Assembly (NCBI GenBank): GCA_905250115.1
Contig: CAJNOI010000307.1
Coordinates: 1-64,000, forward strand
From: Adineta steineri
Lineage: Eukaryota; Rotifera; Eurotatoria; Adinetida; Adinetidae
Direction of reading: 5' to 3'
DNA length: 64,000 nt
How positions within the stretch are numbered: position 1 is the stretch's first letter; each line of letters opens with the position of its first letter. This document shows positions 24,128-40,900 of the stretch, piece after piece. Below the pieces are notes generated by a model. The model did not search any database. It had not been told where the DNA came from and saw nothing but the letters and a program-made list of their open reading frames with translations. The position numbers were made by a program, and so were the translations under genes.

Positions 24128-26943
24128 ATGCCACCTAAAACAATGCCTCCAGTACCATTTTTCTTTCTATTTGATTTCTATTTAATGCAAGGATCAACAG
24201 ATGATAATGATGTCTTACCAGAAGCTATTATATATTTCTATCCAACAGATCCACAACTTAAAGATCTAGTAATTACACGAATGTGTAGGCAAATCTAGTT
24301 TAATATTATTTTTTTCAAATTTAGAAAATATTGGATTGTGGTGAAATTGTAGGAGTTGTACAATATTTTCAACATGATCTATTTCGATCTATACCAAAAA
24401 CATTATATTTCCAAAAGACATTTGTTGTACATGATTATCATGGAAGACATAGCGGTGTAAAGAATTTTCTATTTAACCATTTCGTTTCATATTCCTTTTA
24501 TTTATATTTTAGTTTTTATGTGCACCGCATGATTATTATACAGAAGAAGAAGCTGTGATTCATTTAAAATATATTATGGATTTATTTAATATGTTATATG
24601 GTACGTGGAACCATGTGAATTCAGTAAAGAATAAAATTGAATAATAATTCGATATAATAATATAAACATTCTTATTTAGACCTATGGACAAGATCGTAAA
24701 ATAAATGAATTTCTTAATCGAGCATTAACACCTATTGTACATTATGTATTGAATCATAGACGATCAATACCTTACCTATTTTCAGTTATTGAATATGCAC
24801 CATTGAAAAAAGTATATATGATAATGACATAATAAATAAGATTATTCTATTTATATTTCAATAGGGTAATCAACGAGTATTATTAGAATGTAAACATTGC
24901 CTGAATTATCTAAGATCAGCATATGGAATAAAAGATGGGCTTATTGGATATGATAAAAAGTATGAGGAATAAATATAATTATACATTGAATGTTTATTGA
25001 TTATATAGGATTTTATATTCATCATATGATTTTGACACTACATTTTATTTACAACTTCTGTTTCAAATAACAAAAGATTTACCTGTGAGTATATTCTGTA
25101 AAAGAGACAAAAAATATTTTTCTATTCCATTCTGTAAAATTTCGTATTGGAGCTTTAGATACTAAATTGTTTTATTTATTGATTGATTAAATTAAATCAT
25201 TTGATTTCTCTAGAGAGTTTCGACTGATTGCAGATTGATATAATTCTCAAAAAAATATATCAAACCCTTGTTTTTAAGTGCTTTGACAAATTAGATTAAC
25301 GTTGAATGATTTTGAGTTCATTCAGTATTATAGAGTATAATAATTCAGAACCTAAAGTTTTACTTACTGATTGTATAATGCTTAACAATATGAATGAACA
25401 TCAATTCTTAATTGTATTATAGGAAGATCTAATATGTATTCCATGGGATTCGGAATTTAAATTAAAAAATGGTGTATCACTTTTTCGTATATACACTCGT
25501 CGAAAATCATCTTCAATATCAACTCATAATGTCATAGATACATCTGCTACGACTAATACAACAACTCCAACTGCTAATATTACTACTACCAAAACGACAA
25601 CATCACCGATAAATATCTTTAATAGTTTATCATTTATGTCAGATGATTCATCTTCATTAAGAAGTCAATTTAGTACTAATTCGGAACTATCACCATCACT
25701 TAATGATAGAAAACGTAGTGGTGTATTGGTGCAACCTTATCAATCTTGTTCATCTGAAGAAACAGGTTTCGATACTGATACAATGGATGATTCATCATCT
25801 GCAAGTGCTGCCGAGGAAAGAAGTTCAGTTTTATCATCGATTACTAGTAATTCGGATAAAATAACTGCAGAGAAACAGGTTATTATTTATTATTATTATT
25901 TGTTTTCAATTTAATCTTATTTTTTAATTAATTTTAAAGTCATATGAAGAATCATTAACTGACGAACAAAAACTCGAGAATTTACGATCACGTGCGTCAA
26001 CATTGAGTAATGATATGGAAAAAACAATCGAAATTGAATTTTTGAATAGTCCAGATGATCTTATCGATCGAATTCATTTAACAGAAATCGATGCATTTGA
26101 AAGTAGTGATGATGATGATATTGAAAATTTTAAAGTTATTCATCGAACAACGACAGTAACAAGTGCTCCTGAAGTAATAAAACTACCAGAAATTTTTAAG
26201 AGTGATCGTCAGGAGGTCAAAGTTAGTTGGTCAAATATACCAGATAAAAATAATGAAAATGAACGAGATGAATTAGTATTGTATGTTCAAAGAAATTCAA
26301 GAATGGTATTTGGTGGTGTTATGGAACAAAGTTCATTATCGGATGAATATCTAAAGACACTAGTAAGTAGAACAAATTTATTCATATCGATCGAAATAGA
26401 ATCGTTTTTAACTGTTGAAATTATTTAAAATTTTATTTTATCCTTAATAGTGGAATTTAATGTTATCACAAATGGCTAATATGGAAACTGAAGTTCAAGT
26501 TATATCAACAACAAATGAAATGATTGTAAATTTTTTTGGTAATTTTATCAAAACTATATAATTAGTTATATTTTTTAGAAACTAAGTACTGATGTTAAAT
26601 ATCAGTTTAATGAAAATACTCATTCTGCTGATTGTAAGAAGAAAAGTTGAATTTAAGGTTTTTTCTTATGTATTTATTTTCTAGTTGAACGAGTCTATGA
26701 TGGACCACGAGTATATCGAAAATTTCCTGCAGAAGATAGTTCATTTATGGGATTATATGCTCGAACAGAACTTAATCGACATCCAGATCGAAAAGTTATT
26801 GGACTTTCGTAAGAAATATAATTTAAAAAAACAAAGAATAAAGTAAACTATTATTTAGACGAGGAAGTCATCTAATATCTGCCGATCGACGTTTACCTGA
26901 TCGTACAATTTATTTATCAAGGCGATTTCAAGAAAGTTTATAA
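24128..26943 (+). CDS. HPS4: HPS4, BLOC-3 subunit
   Basis: With HPS1, HPS4 forms BLOC-3, a guanine-nucleotide exchange factor for Rab32/Rab38 in lysosome-related organelle biogenesis; it belongs to the CCZ1/INTU/HPS4 longin family. Twelve exons give 634 aa: 24128-24268, 24325-24456, 24513-24623, 24680-24811, 24865-24959, 25009-25084, 25423-25878, 25940-26362, 26451-26525, 26579-26633, 26685-26808, 26859-26943. The first longin domain starts FFFLFDFYL..., then IIYFYPTDPQLKDL and CGEIVGVVQ align with human YFFLYD, ICYFYPSQ and CGQIAGVVR. The middle (residues about 240-430) is Ser/Thr/Asp-rich and disordered. Human HPS4 is 708 aa. Exon joins at 24456 and 24623 were chosen to keep the frame open (donors GTAAAG); other joins give stops. 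HPS1 is not in the window. Confidence 0.78.
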
Positions 26944-27912
26944 GACTTATTATATTTTTATTCGTATCTATTAATAAAACTTTTAAAGTATGGGTAACTA
27001 AAAGTCCCAATTAAGTTTACCATTTATACGAAAATAGAAAAATATAACATGAATGATTTACTATATAGAATCGTATCGGAAATGATCATTTTTGAAACCT
27101 AGTCTTCATATTGATTTATATAAATATAAGAGCTCTTTACATTGAATACTAATAAAGAGTTTTCGAGATTTTTACTCTAAATTCAATTTTACGAAGACAT
27201 ACAGAAGTTGGGTTCGATTATTTTCCTCGATTTACTTTAGAATGAATATATTGAATTCTTCTATTTCATGTTTTAAATAACATTTTTCTTCTAATTACAA
27301 AAATTGTTTTTTGATTGAACTCAATCATGAAATGTTACTTTCTTCTAATCTAATGTAATTATATCAGGATTTCCGATTTTTGTCAATAAGATTTTCGTCG
27401 ACTAACACTTTCGTCAGTTTCATTATGCGATTGCACGCGTATGAAAATAGCTTCTAGTAACGATACTCAAGAATTTAAACTTTAGTATACTTATTCTAAT
27501 AATATTAGGATAGTTTTCTCATATGTATTCTATACTAATCTTACAGTTGACGAGAGTTCACTGTACTTACGCCAAGTGATTCCTGAAATTTCGCCCATTG
27601 TAGTGACGGATGTCCTATTGGTGAAGAGACAATAAGCCGTTATATCATCTTTAGTTTAATATACAGATAATTTATTTTTATCAATCGATCTTTTCTTTTT
27701 CTTACTTTATATTATAATAAAACTTCAAAAAAACAAACATTGATTATATCTCTAATAAAAAATACTTCTATTTCTACTTCTATTTATTATTATTATTAGT
27801 TTTATATAGCTTTTTCTTGTATATCTTTCGTTGTATCATCTTACCGGAAGAATGACTACTAACAATTTGACAAAAAAAAAGAACGCCAAGTAAAAAAAGA
27901 AAACGTGCCAAT
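26944..27912. other. Convergent intergenic region with a degenerate repeat copy
   Basis: Lies between the HPS4 stop and the nicotinic receptor stop. AT-rich except for the repeat copy annotated at 27448-27600. Confidence 0.5.
27448..27600 (+). repeat. Diverged copy of a repeat also present at 60177-60334
   Basis: It starts TAGCTTCTAGTAACGATA, against TAGCTCCTAGTAACGATA at 60177. It continues collinearly through a TACTTATTCTAATAATATTAGG-like segment and ends CGCCAAGTGATTCCTGAA...TCGCCCATTG, against CGCCAAATCACGCCTGAA...TCGCCAATG. Similarity is interrupted by small indels. Weaker similarity extends leftwards to about 27345. This looks like an old copy of the element annotated at 60086-60458. 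Confidence 0.72.
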
Positions 27913-30900
27913 TTATCGAGGAAACATAACAACAAGACAGATAATAATTGCGGAAAGATAAATAAAAAAGAATGTTCGATCTAGTACAAGTGCAACTTGT
28001 TTCCAATCATTAACTGTTTTAGCTTTTGCTTCTTTATCTTCCATACGTTTTCTTGTAGTACGTAAAAAATCTCGAATTTCTTTTAAATCACTTTCAACAG
28101 TCATAAATGTAATTGATGCTGATATTTGTTGTTGAATTTGTTGTGCTATAGAATTTTCTTGACTCACATGATGATGGTGATGCTGTTGTTGTTGATGTTG
28201 ATAATTATGATCATTCATCATTTCTAATGTTTCTAATGAATCATCATTTGTTGTTGCTACTGTACGTTTATCACCAACAGATTTAAAACGTTCTTTAAGT
28301 AATTCAAATTTTTCAAATTTATCACCATCACATGTCGCTTTTATTGGAGGAACTAATCCATTGACTGCATGTTGTTGATATGCATTTGTATGTGGTACCA
28401 TAAGAAAAAATGGAGCAAGCCATTCAAGAAAAATCTATTTTAATACAAGAAAAATTTTATTTTCATGAACAAAAAAATATAATCAACAGACTTTTCTTAA
28501 TATTGTTGGCATTGGTCCATGACCACGAAAATAAATATGAACAACTATTGTACATAAAAATGTCGATGTAGCAATCATTCCCATATTTAAACAATAATAT
28601 GCACCTAAAGAATTCATTTCGATATAGACTATTCAATATAAGTAATATTTCTATTTGATTTTTCTTTCTATAACTTTTATTAGATATTTCATGTGTACAT
28701 TTATTAAATCTAAAGGGATTTATTCTGATCATTCAATTACTAATACGTACTATGTGCGATTAACTATCTCATATGTAATCTATGATTTTTTTCCAATAAA
28801 TGATATGTGATACGAACACGTTCTTATCTTATTATTATTCAACTGATCATCTAATAGAAAAACCTTACATTCATTGAATCATACAATAAATTTCTTTGCA
28901 TTATTATCAAAGATTATTGAAAATCTCATAGCTGCAGCTGACAGTATAGATTAAAGTAGAAATATGTTAAATAAGATATTATCCAAATAATCAATAATCG
29001 ATTTGTTCTATGACGAGTGCTGAAATTAATATTTTCCTATAGTTCCACATTCAAAATATAAAAATTATACTAAGTTCACAAATGTGAACTTTATCAATGT
29101 ATTTTCTATAATAAATTGTTTAATGTACAACTTAGTCTTACTCTATTGTTCTCTCTCTCTCTTGAGAAGTCATGTCATTTTTTATGCAGATCATTCTTCT
29201 ATTATTAAACAGTCTATAGCTTTTGTTCTTTAATTCATTCGATCATTGTTTAATCTATAATTAATTTCCTATCATCGGAATTATATAAATGCTATTCATT
29301 TCGTTTATAGATGAACACTAGCTTTTCATATAATGGCGTATTTCCGTTATTCACTAAATTTGTAGTATTTTAATTGTTTTCCTCTCTCATACCAAAAGAT
29401 AAAATACTTGAATAATCCACTCCTTACTCTTATAATACTTTTTATCTAGCGGAAATCTATTCATTATCAGAATTTTTCTGTTAAACACAATTTCTTTTCA
29501 AATATCGTAAAAATTAAGGGAAACATGATATTTACAAAAAAGAACAAGATATATATATCGATCTGTTGCTTCCTATGGCATTTTTTTTTATTACTATTGC
29601 CACATCTATCCAACAGAGAATAGGAAATACTTTGTACTTCATTTCCGAACATTCTTATTATTTGTAATAGTTTATTAAAAATAGTAATATTCATATATCG
29701 ATCTTACCTATACGTGGAATATGTTCTGCATTTGATGGCATATTTTTATACAAAAGGAGTAACAAGACAAAAAATGATGTAAAAATATTCATTCCTATTT
29801 TTTCAAAAAAACAAGAATTTATTAATCGCTTAAACAAAACAAATGATTTATTTACCAAGTACTAATTTTGATGGACTTTCAGGCTACAAAATAAATTAAA
29901 TTCATAAGTAAAAAAATTTCTATATAGTTCTTACTGGTAACCAAAAAAGAATACATGTAAGACATGATAAAAGTACACATGGTAAAATTAAAATATAATT
30001 ATAAAATCCTCCACGTCGTTCAAGAGTAATATTAAATTTTAAATCAACGTAAATTTCCGGACAACAATCTAAAGAAATTATATTTTTTTATTTATTATTT
30101 TTTGTTTCTTCTATTTTTATACCATATTTTTCTTCATTACGTGAAGCATTATTATATGTAATAGTCCATTCATTGGATATAACATATGAATGAAGATCAA
30201 ACTGATGTATATCACGATAAAATTGTAGATTTACTTTCGAACTATCATATGTCCATGAACCAAATTTCATCGAACAATTTTGTTTATCATATGGAAAGCG
30301 TCTAGAGAGAGAAGAGAAAAAAAATTGTATTTTGAAAAAATTAAATGATCATTAGTTACCGAATATCAATTTGACATGTCGACTTAAAAATTGACATTGG
30401 CTTCCATAGAACTGTTCCATTGGAAAAAACCGTTGCTAATACTTCGCGTTTTTCTTCGAGACGTGTATCAGCACTAAAAAGAAAATGTAAGTTGGGCTAA
30501 TATTATGATGAATAAGCATGTTACTCTCTATAGGAGCCTGTAAATGGATATCCTCAAGGCATTTTGTCATTTCTCTAACAACTCTCAAAAAAAGAAGGAT
30601 AAGAAGACGAATGACTTACAGATGGTTTGTTAACTAAATTTATGTTTTTTTGGATTCTCATGTCAAACTTACTAGTTGTATAACGTCACATCTGGTTGCC
30701 AAATACGTTTGATGGGTAAACGTATATCAATAAGGTTGCCTAAAAATAAAATAATATTTTCTTTTGCATTATTTATATCCATTATATTCACCATATTCCT
30801 CTGGATCCCTAGAAATAAAGAACAAAACATAAATAAAAGGTTAAATTTATTATTTATTAAAATTACCATGTTAATGCTTCATCATTCCATTCCTAAAAAA

Positions 30901-31330
30901 AAAGAACACATAATATATATATATCGATATCTATATTTACATACATAAATTTGCCATTGATTTGTAATTAATACTTGATTTTTTTCATCCTAAATACAAA
31001 AAAAAACTCATTAATCTTAATTTTTCTTTTGTCAATGTAACATACAAGATCACTTATATGAATAAGTTGTAAACCAAATCGTACTTCAACATCTTCGGAC
31101 ATATTTCGTACAGGTCGACCCCATTTAACTTGATAATTATCAAGTAAATCACATATAAGTCGTTGTTCAGCATTCCATAAATGTATTCGTTCACGATTAC
31201 ATTTTTGTTGAAAAGAATAATTGACTTAAAAGAAAATCTTATTGATAATCATCAAAAAATATATTTCGTTTAAATTATTCTTACCAATAGTGAGAAAAAA
31301 GATTAAAAATGATAGGATTATAATATTCAT
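27913..31330 (-). CDS. Nicotinic acetylcholine receptor subunit, alpha type, with atypical pore helix
   Basis: Cys-loop ligand-gated channel subunit, 518 aa, from 13 exons (minus strand): 31330-31285, 31224-31046, 30989-30945, 30892-30867, 30808-30792, 30739-30673, 30473-30360, 30301-30123, 30068-29935, 29883-29856, 29794-29708, 28604-28492, 28434-27913; phases close. A signal peptide (MNIIILSFLIFFLTIG) leads into the ligand-binding domain: WNDEALTWDPEEYG, IWQPDVTLYN, the Cys-loop CQIDIRRFPYDKQNC with 13 residues between the cysteines, and the vicinal CC of loop C (KYDCCPEIY), which defines alpha subunits. TM1 is YNYILILPCVLLSCLTCILFWLP. TM2 departs from the family: SKLVLGMNIFTSFFVLLL, lacking the -1' Glu, 9' Leu and 20' Glu. 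TM3 and a His/Gln-rich cytoplasmic loop follow, then TM4 (VALVLDRTFFFIYLSAIII). One exon is only 17 nt. Confidence 0.93.
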
Positions 31331-33415
31331 TATGATGATTAATGAGTCTGAACTGGTTTTAAAATTAATTCATTGTACAATTGTGGTCGAGGAGTTTTCT
31401 GGATGTCGATATGTATTAGGAAGAGTGCTTCGATTGTTGTCAGTTTTTTTTTTGCTATATTTTCTTTTTATGATAAAAAGAGAAGGAGGACGAGAGAAAA
31501 ACGGAAAATGCTTCTAGAGTATGACGTGCTCGCTCTCCCGAGAGCGAGAGATGATAGATTTTTACTACCCGTTTCTTCAAGTGTCGTGTCCCGATTAGAG
31601 CATTATCTCTCTACTCTCTTTTTCTCGCTTGAACTACATCGTCAAGAGAAGCAACGATATAGATACTTGGAAATATTTGCCTTACGAAGAGAGGAAAAAA
31701 AACGCTTGCTTGAATGGAAACACTCATTCTTTCTCCCTCTCTATGTATATATGTAAAATAAAGCGACAATTGAATCATCATTTTATTATTAGAATAGACT
31801 TATATTAAAAAAAAAAGGAAGACGAAGAAGAAGAGGAACATGATGAAGTTCATCGGCACTTTTCTATAACGTACATTGAGTGTCTCTTTCGATTATCTCT
31901 CTTGTGTATGTATGCATGCAGCACAGCAGTAGATTTTTTGATTGACTGATGCGCTGAGAGAGAGAAGACAAGCGTTAGTCGGCATGTGTCTCATAAAATA
32001 GGAAATGTGATTATGGGAGTTCCATCATCATTATCATCATCATCATCATCATCTTCATTCGTCATACATACATACATACATACATATATATATGTCTAAC
32101 ATACAAAAAAAAAGAACCTTATCAAGGTATTATCTACTCTATTAGAAAAGAAAACATTACGTATTGATTTGTTTGTTATTTCTAGTAAAAATAAAAATAG
32201 AAAGAAAGTCGTAAACTAACTGATCAGATGTACAAAATGATTGCTTGAGGGTTGAATAGAATAAAATAGACAACATCTATAGAAATAATGTAAGCTTTCA
32301 TTTATTAATCGGATTGTATGTATTCAACGACATAGTTAGAATAACATGCGATAGAAGAAAAAGAATAAAAAACACGCACGATCATCATTGTGAATGAACA
32401 AGTGTATATATTCATCATTTTTCAAACGTCATCAACTTCCGTTATTATTACTTTTCATTTACATCAAATATCTTCTTTTATTTATATTATATCACGACCT
32501 TGACCATTGTATCACAATTTCTTCTTTTTAATTATTTTCTTTTCACATTTTAAGCTAAAATATTAGCTTTTTCTTTTCCTACTAACAATGCTAAGCAAAT
32601 AATAATCCGATATAAAAATATTGACAATTATTTGTCTCTTCGTCCTGTAAAGAACTTTTGATCACGCTATAATAATAAAAAAAATCTCATTACAATTTTT
32701 TTCTTCTTCTTTATCATTGATAAAGACTAGATTTAGTTGTCATATATATTTAAATTAACTATGAAAAAAGAACTAAGAGTTATCATTACTCAAGAAAAAA
32801 AATTCTTTTATTTATTCAATCGTTCATATAAATTGAGTAATTCATATTCAATCTAAGGTAGAAATAAAAATATTTTTTTTTCAAAAGACAGATTTTCATT
32901 ATCTAAATGATATTTATACAATTTTGATAAGTGTAGAAGATTCGTAATAGTTAATATTATCTTTTCTTTCTTGTTAAATGTGACAATTCAAGAAATATCA
33001 ATTATATCTATTGAATTGAAACTATGTAATGTATCTGAAATGATCTCAATTAATGATTCATGAGTATGCTAAAAGCTAAGAAAACAGAATAGTAAATATA
33101 TCCGTTTTTCTAATTATCAAACTCGATTTCTATTGGTTTAGAATCGACTTAATTAATCGAAATTATTTAACTAATTTTTTTTTCTACAATCTTATTTCTT
33201 GTATTAGTTTATCATTGGTATAATTGTTTGTGGAAATGAACCATAAAAAAGAAAATTTGCATATTATTTTTAACAGTTCGTTTAACATATAAAGATTCTA
33301 AAACTGCTAATCGATTTTACCATTTACTTTAAAAACGACAAAAAAAGACGCATACATGAATAGATTTATTAAATAAAATAACAGAAAAAAAGCAAACTAA
33401 AATTGAAGAAGATTT
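31331..33415. other. Intergenic between nicotinic receptor and SEC23
   Basis: Carries (ATC)n and (CATA)n microsatellites at about 32026-32090 and a near-perfect 20-bp palindrome at 31529-31548, about 200 bp upstream of the receptor start. A 127-codon plus-strand frame at 31373-31756 has no family resemblance and is treated as chance. Confidence 0.5.
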
Positions 33416-37059
<3,644 letters not shown>

Positions 37060-37984
37060 TCAAACTTGTAAATGTGGCAAATAATAGAATAAACTTCAAT
37101 ATGAGTGTGATGATGATGAGGATTGAATTGAAACGTGGCATAAACAGATTTATTGGAAATAAAAATTTAACGAATAGAATCACGAAAAAATGCCTCTACA
37201 AATATGTCGCTAGTAATGTTGAAAAATAAGATAAATAAAGTTAAGTAATGAGTTTCTTTTCATTTAAAAAACGAGCATAAATTGTATATTTATAACTAAT
37301 CATTTGATACTATAAAATATCGTAATAACTTTCGTGAGGACGTTATTAGTTTTATCAGTTCTACTACATTTTAACATGTTTTATGTGTAATCTTTAATAA
37401 ATGTAACTATAGTTTTTCGTAGTACTTTCATGAATGATCAATCCATGGTTGAAGAGTTCAGATAAAAATAGAAGTAGACACAAAGAAAAGAAAGACTATT
37501 CCACAAGATATTCCATGTTGATGTATTATATACTTTATAGACAGATAATATTTTTAATAGAAAAACATTCATTGAAGTATATGGGATTAGATGTATATTG
37601 TTAAAAGTAATCTCTCGGAAAGATGGAGTTTTATTAAATCATTATTGTAAATTTAATATTCCAATCAAATAGATGTTATATATTTTAGTACTTGATGATA
37701 TTTTTTTATAATTGTTTTCAAAATAGACATATAACATATTTATTCAAAAATTAATTAAATAGAAAAAAGATTGTTTTGTCATAATTGAATCACTTCGATA
37801 TGGATCGTATATAGTTCGAGAACAAATGAAGACATTTGTGTATATGTTTTATTAATCCATTAGATTACATTATTTGCTGCGATCCACTATATTCTGTCTT
37901 TGAAAATCATGAAAGAAAATATCAGATCGAAAACAATTCTTTTATTTTACAAAAAATATAACTATTTAAAAAAGATAATTGTCT
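37060..37984. other. Intergenic, SEC23 promoter side
   Basis: AT-rich sequence between the SEC23 start and the end of the first adhesion-type GPCR. No gene or repeat recognised. Confidence 0.5.
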
Positions 37985-40900
37985 TTAGCATTCACTACTA
38001 ATTCCATCAATTCCTTTAATATTATATGATCTATTGAAAATATGCGATTTTTTTCGTGAGTTTGTATTAGTCTTTTTTGATCGTTTTGATACGCTGTCAT
38101 TAAGATAATTTTCTTTACTTTTCACAGTTGAAATTGGTGTTGATTCTGTAAGCTTTTTATAAGCAGTAATACGTTTCTGTTCATCCATCTGTTGTGATCG
38201 TATTATCATGTATAAAATAATCGACCAGAGACCTTCCAGTCCATTAAATACTACGAAAAACCATCCCAATATATATCCACTTTCACTATTTACAAATGAA
38301 ATAAATACACCAAACAACCAACCAATTCCTTGAGTTATACATGATGAAAGTAAAACTACCACACATCGTTTCATTCTTTCGTATGACTGATGAACGGATG
38401 TTGCATTTCGAACATGATTTATTATGTGACTACCAACAATAATAAATAGTATTATATTAATGAAGAGAAATAAACATGCAGGTATACTCAAAAAATAATA
38501 TATCATATCACTTGTAAACCAGCATAGTTTATATGGATATAGTTTTATAATATCTAATGATGAATCAGAATAAAATCCAACTGCAAATGCCATCCATATT
38601 AGAGAAATAAGGAATGAAATGAAAAGCATTATAAATAGTTTTCGATGTGATGGTTGAGGAAATAAATGAACAAATCGAAGATAATTAAAATATCCAACAC
38701 TTGTTTTCACACAAAACATAAAGATCAAAAAGAAATAGGTGAAGAACATAAGTACAGTTGAACTTGTAAAACAATTTGTTTGATGAGAAGATGATGTTTG
38801 TGTATAAACTGTCATCGAAAGTGCAATATAAAAGATGAAAAGAATAGTTGTAGTAGCACTAGATATCAATGGAAGTAGAGTATACATTTGAAAAGTATTT
38901 AATGGAATTCGAATTGTTCTAAACATGGCATGAATAATAATTAGTAAGAAACAGATGATTGAGATTGATTGAAATACAAGTGATGCAATATCTTGAGAAT
39001 TGAGATATGATGTGAGTGATTGTTTTGGTAACCAAATAAGAGCAAATGAAGTAAAATGGTTACAACTACATTCATATCGATTTAAATTTTTATTATACTG
39101 AGCTTGTGAACAACCAGAATCATTCCATTTAAATGTATTTACATCATAAAACGAACAAATGTAATTGTCATTCACATCAAGTTCAGGTTTCAATACATTC
39201 CGAAAATATAATGAAATATTCATAGCACTAGTTGATATATTATTTCTTTGTACATTGGCGATAATAATTGATGAAACGAGTTTCTTATCCGTTGAATTAT
39301 CAATATTTATATATGCTGAAGGATTATCAATAATAATCATATTCAATGATTGAACATCAGATAAAGATTCATTACTAACAGTAGCTGCAGCTGATAATTC
39401 TGAGCTTATACGTCGATTGAAATTTTGTGTATCGATTATTTTTCCACCCGTACCACGTGTAAATGAAGCACCTAAAATGATTCTATCAGCTGGTTGATGT
39501 GGTGATTTTGCCATGATGAATGATGAGTTTGATGTAATATCTAAATTAATATCAAGACTACTAAGATATCTATCGATTTGATCCACTCCTAATATATTTG
39601 TTGTATTTGTGTTTTCAATTGAGCTAAAATATAAAATCAGAGCGTTGGCTTTGTCAGTTGCATTAGCAGATGTATTCAGTATATTGAGTGCGAAGTCCTA
39701 TTTTATAAAGATATAGAAATGCAATAAATAAGACTTTTTGTTTTCATACTAAGCCCAATTCTTTGAATACACAAGAACCATTGGGTAATGCTACTTGTAA
39801 GTCACTATTACAAGTGTCAGGATTATAAGAAGGAGCAGTAGTAGTTGGTGTAACGATAATAGAAGCAGTAGTATTATTCATTACAGTAGAACTTGTCGTT
39901 AGTGTTGAATTCCAATATGAAGTAGTAGTAGTATTATTTATTTCAGAAGAATTTGTCCTTAGCATTAGGTTCCAATATAAATAAGGAATATAATTTAATT
40001 CAGAAGAAATTTCCGTTATTGATAGATCCCAATATAAAGTAGCATTATTGTTTAATACAGAAGAACTGGTCATTACTCTTAGATATTGATATGAAGTAGC
40101 AGGATCATTTAATGCAGAAGAACTTGTCACTATTGTTGTAGTCCCATATGAAGTAGCAGTACTATTTATTTCAGAAGAGCTGATTATCATTATTAGATTC
40201 CAATATAAGGTAACAGTATTATTTAATATAGAAAAAACTCTCGTTAGTGTTAGATTCCCATACAAAGTAGCAGTATAATTTAATACAGAAGAATTTGTCA
40301 TTATTGTTGCATTCCAATAGTAAGTAACAGTATTATTTAATACAGAAGAATTTGGCATTATTATTCCATACCAATCGTAATTTCCTACATAGATAGATAG
40401 AAGTGATATTAGAAAGATAATATTGATCGTCGCATAACTTTTAAATTGACTCTATACAATTGATAATTGAACATATTTGTAATGAGAATCAGTAGATATT
40501 CAATTTAGATTTCATATGACTTGACAAGAGAACAGAATTTATCAAAGTTAAGATTTCCTCTAAATCAATCAATTCGTTGTTTCTTTTTTGCTTTGAAGAA
40601 TTTTTAAAGAAAGAAAAATAGATGACAAAAAAAATCAATATCAATTTTAATCGAGTGAGTTATTCTATAACTGACATCAGCTAAATGTCTTAAACTAATA
40701 CATCCACAGTTTTAAAAAGTATGGAGATAAATAGGATCTGATATATTATTCAAAAATTTGAGTCTATTAAGTGATTGTACAAATCTCACTGACACATACT
40801 AGGAATGGTTTGAGTAGTTGTTTCGATTATGTCTGGAAAAGTTAAAGTATTTAATGGTAATCCAGCTAGAGAACAAAGAATATATTTCAGAGAGATATTC

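Noticed and set aside
23932-24138. Plus-strand frame overlapping the HPS4 start
   Set aside because: It is in a different frame from the HPS4 first exon, which has clear family similarity from its ATG at 24128.
31373-31756. A 127-codon plus-strand frame, Arg-rich, upstream of the nicotinic receptor
   Set aside because: No domain or family resemblance, no clear start context, overlaps the likely promoter; length is explained by a locally GC-richer stretch.
32026-32095. ATC and CATA repeat tracts that might be taken for a CRISPR-like or satellite array
   Set aside because: They are ordinary microsatellites without spacers or higher-order unit.
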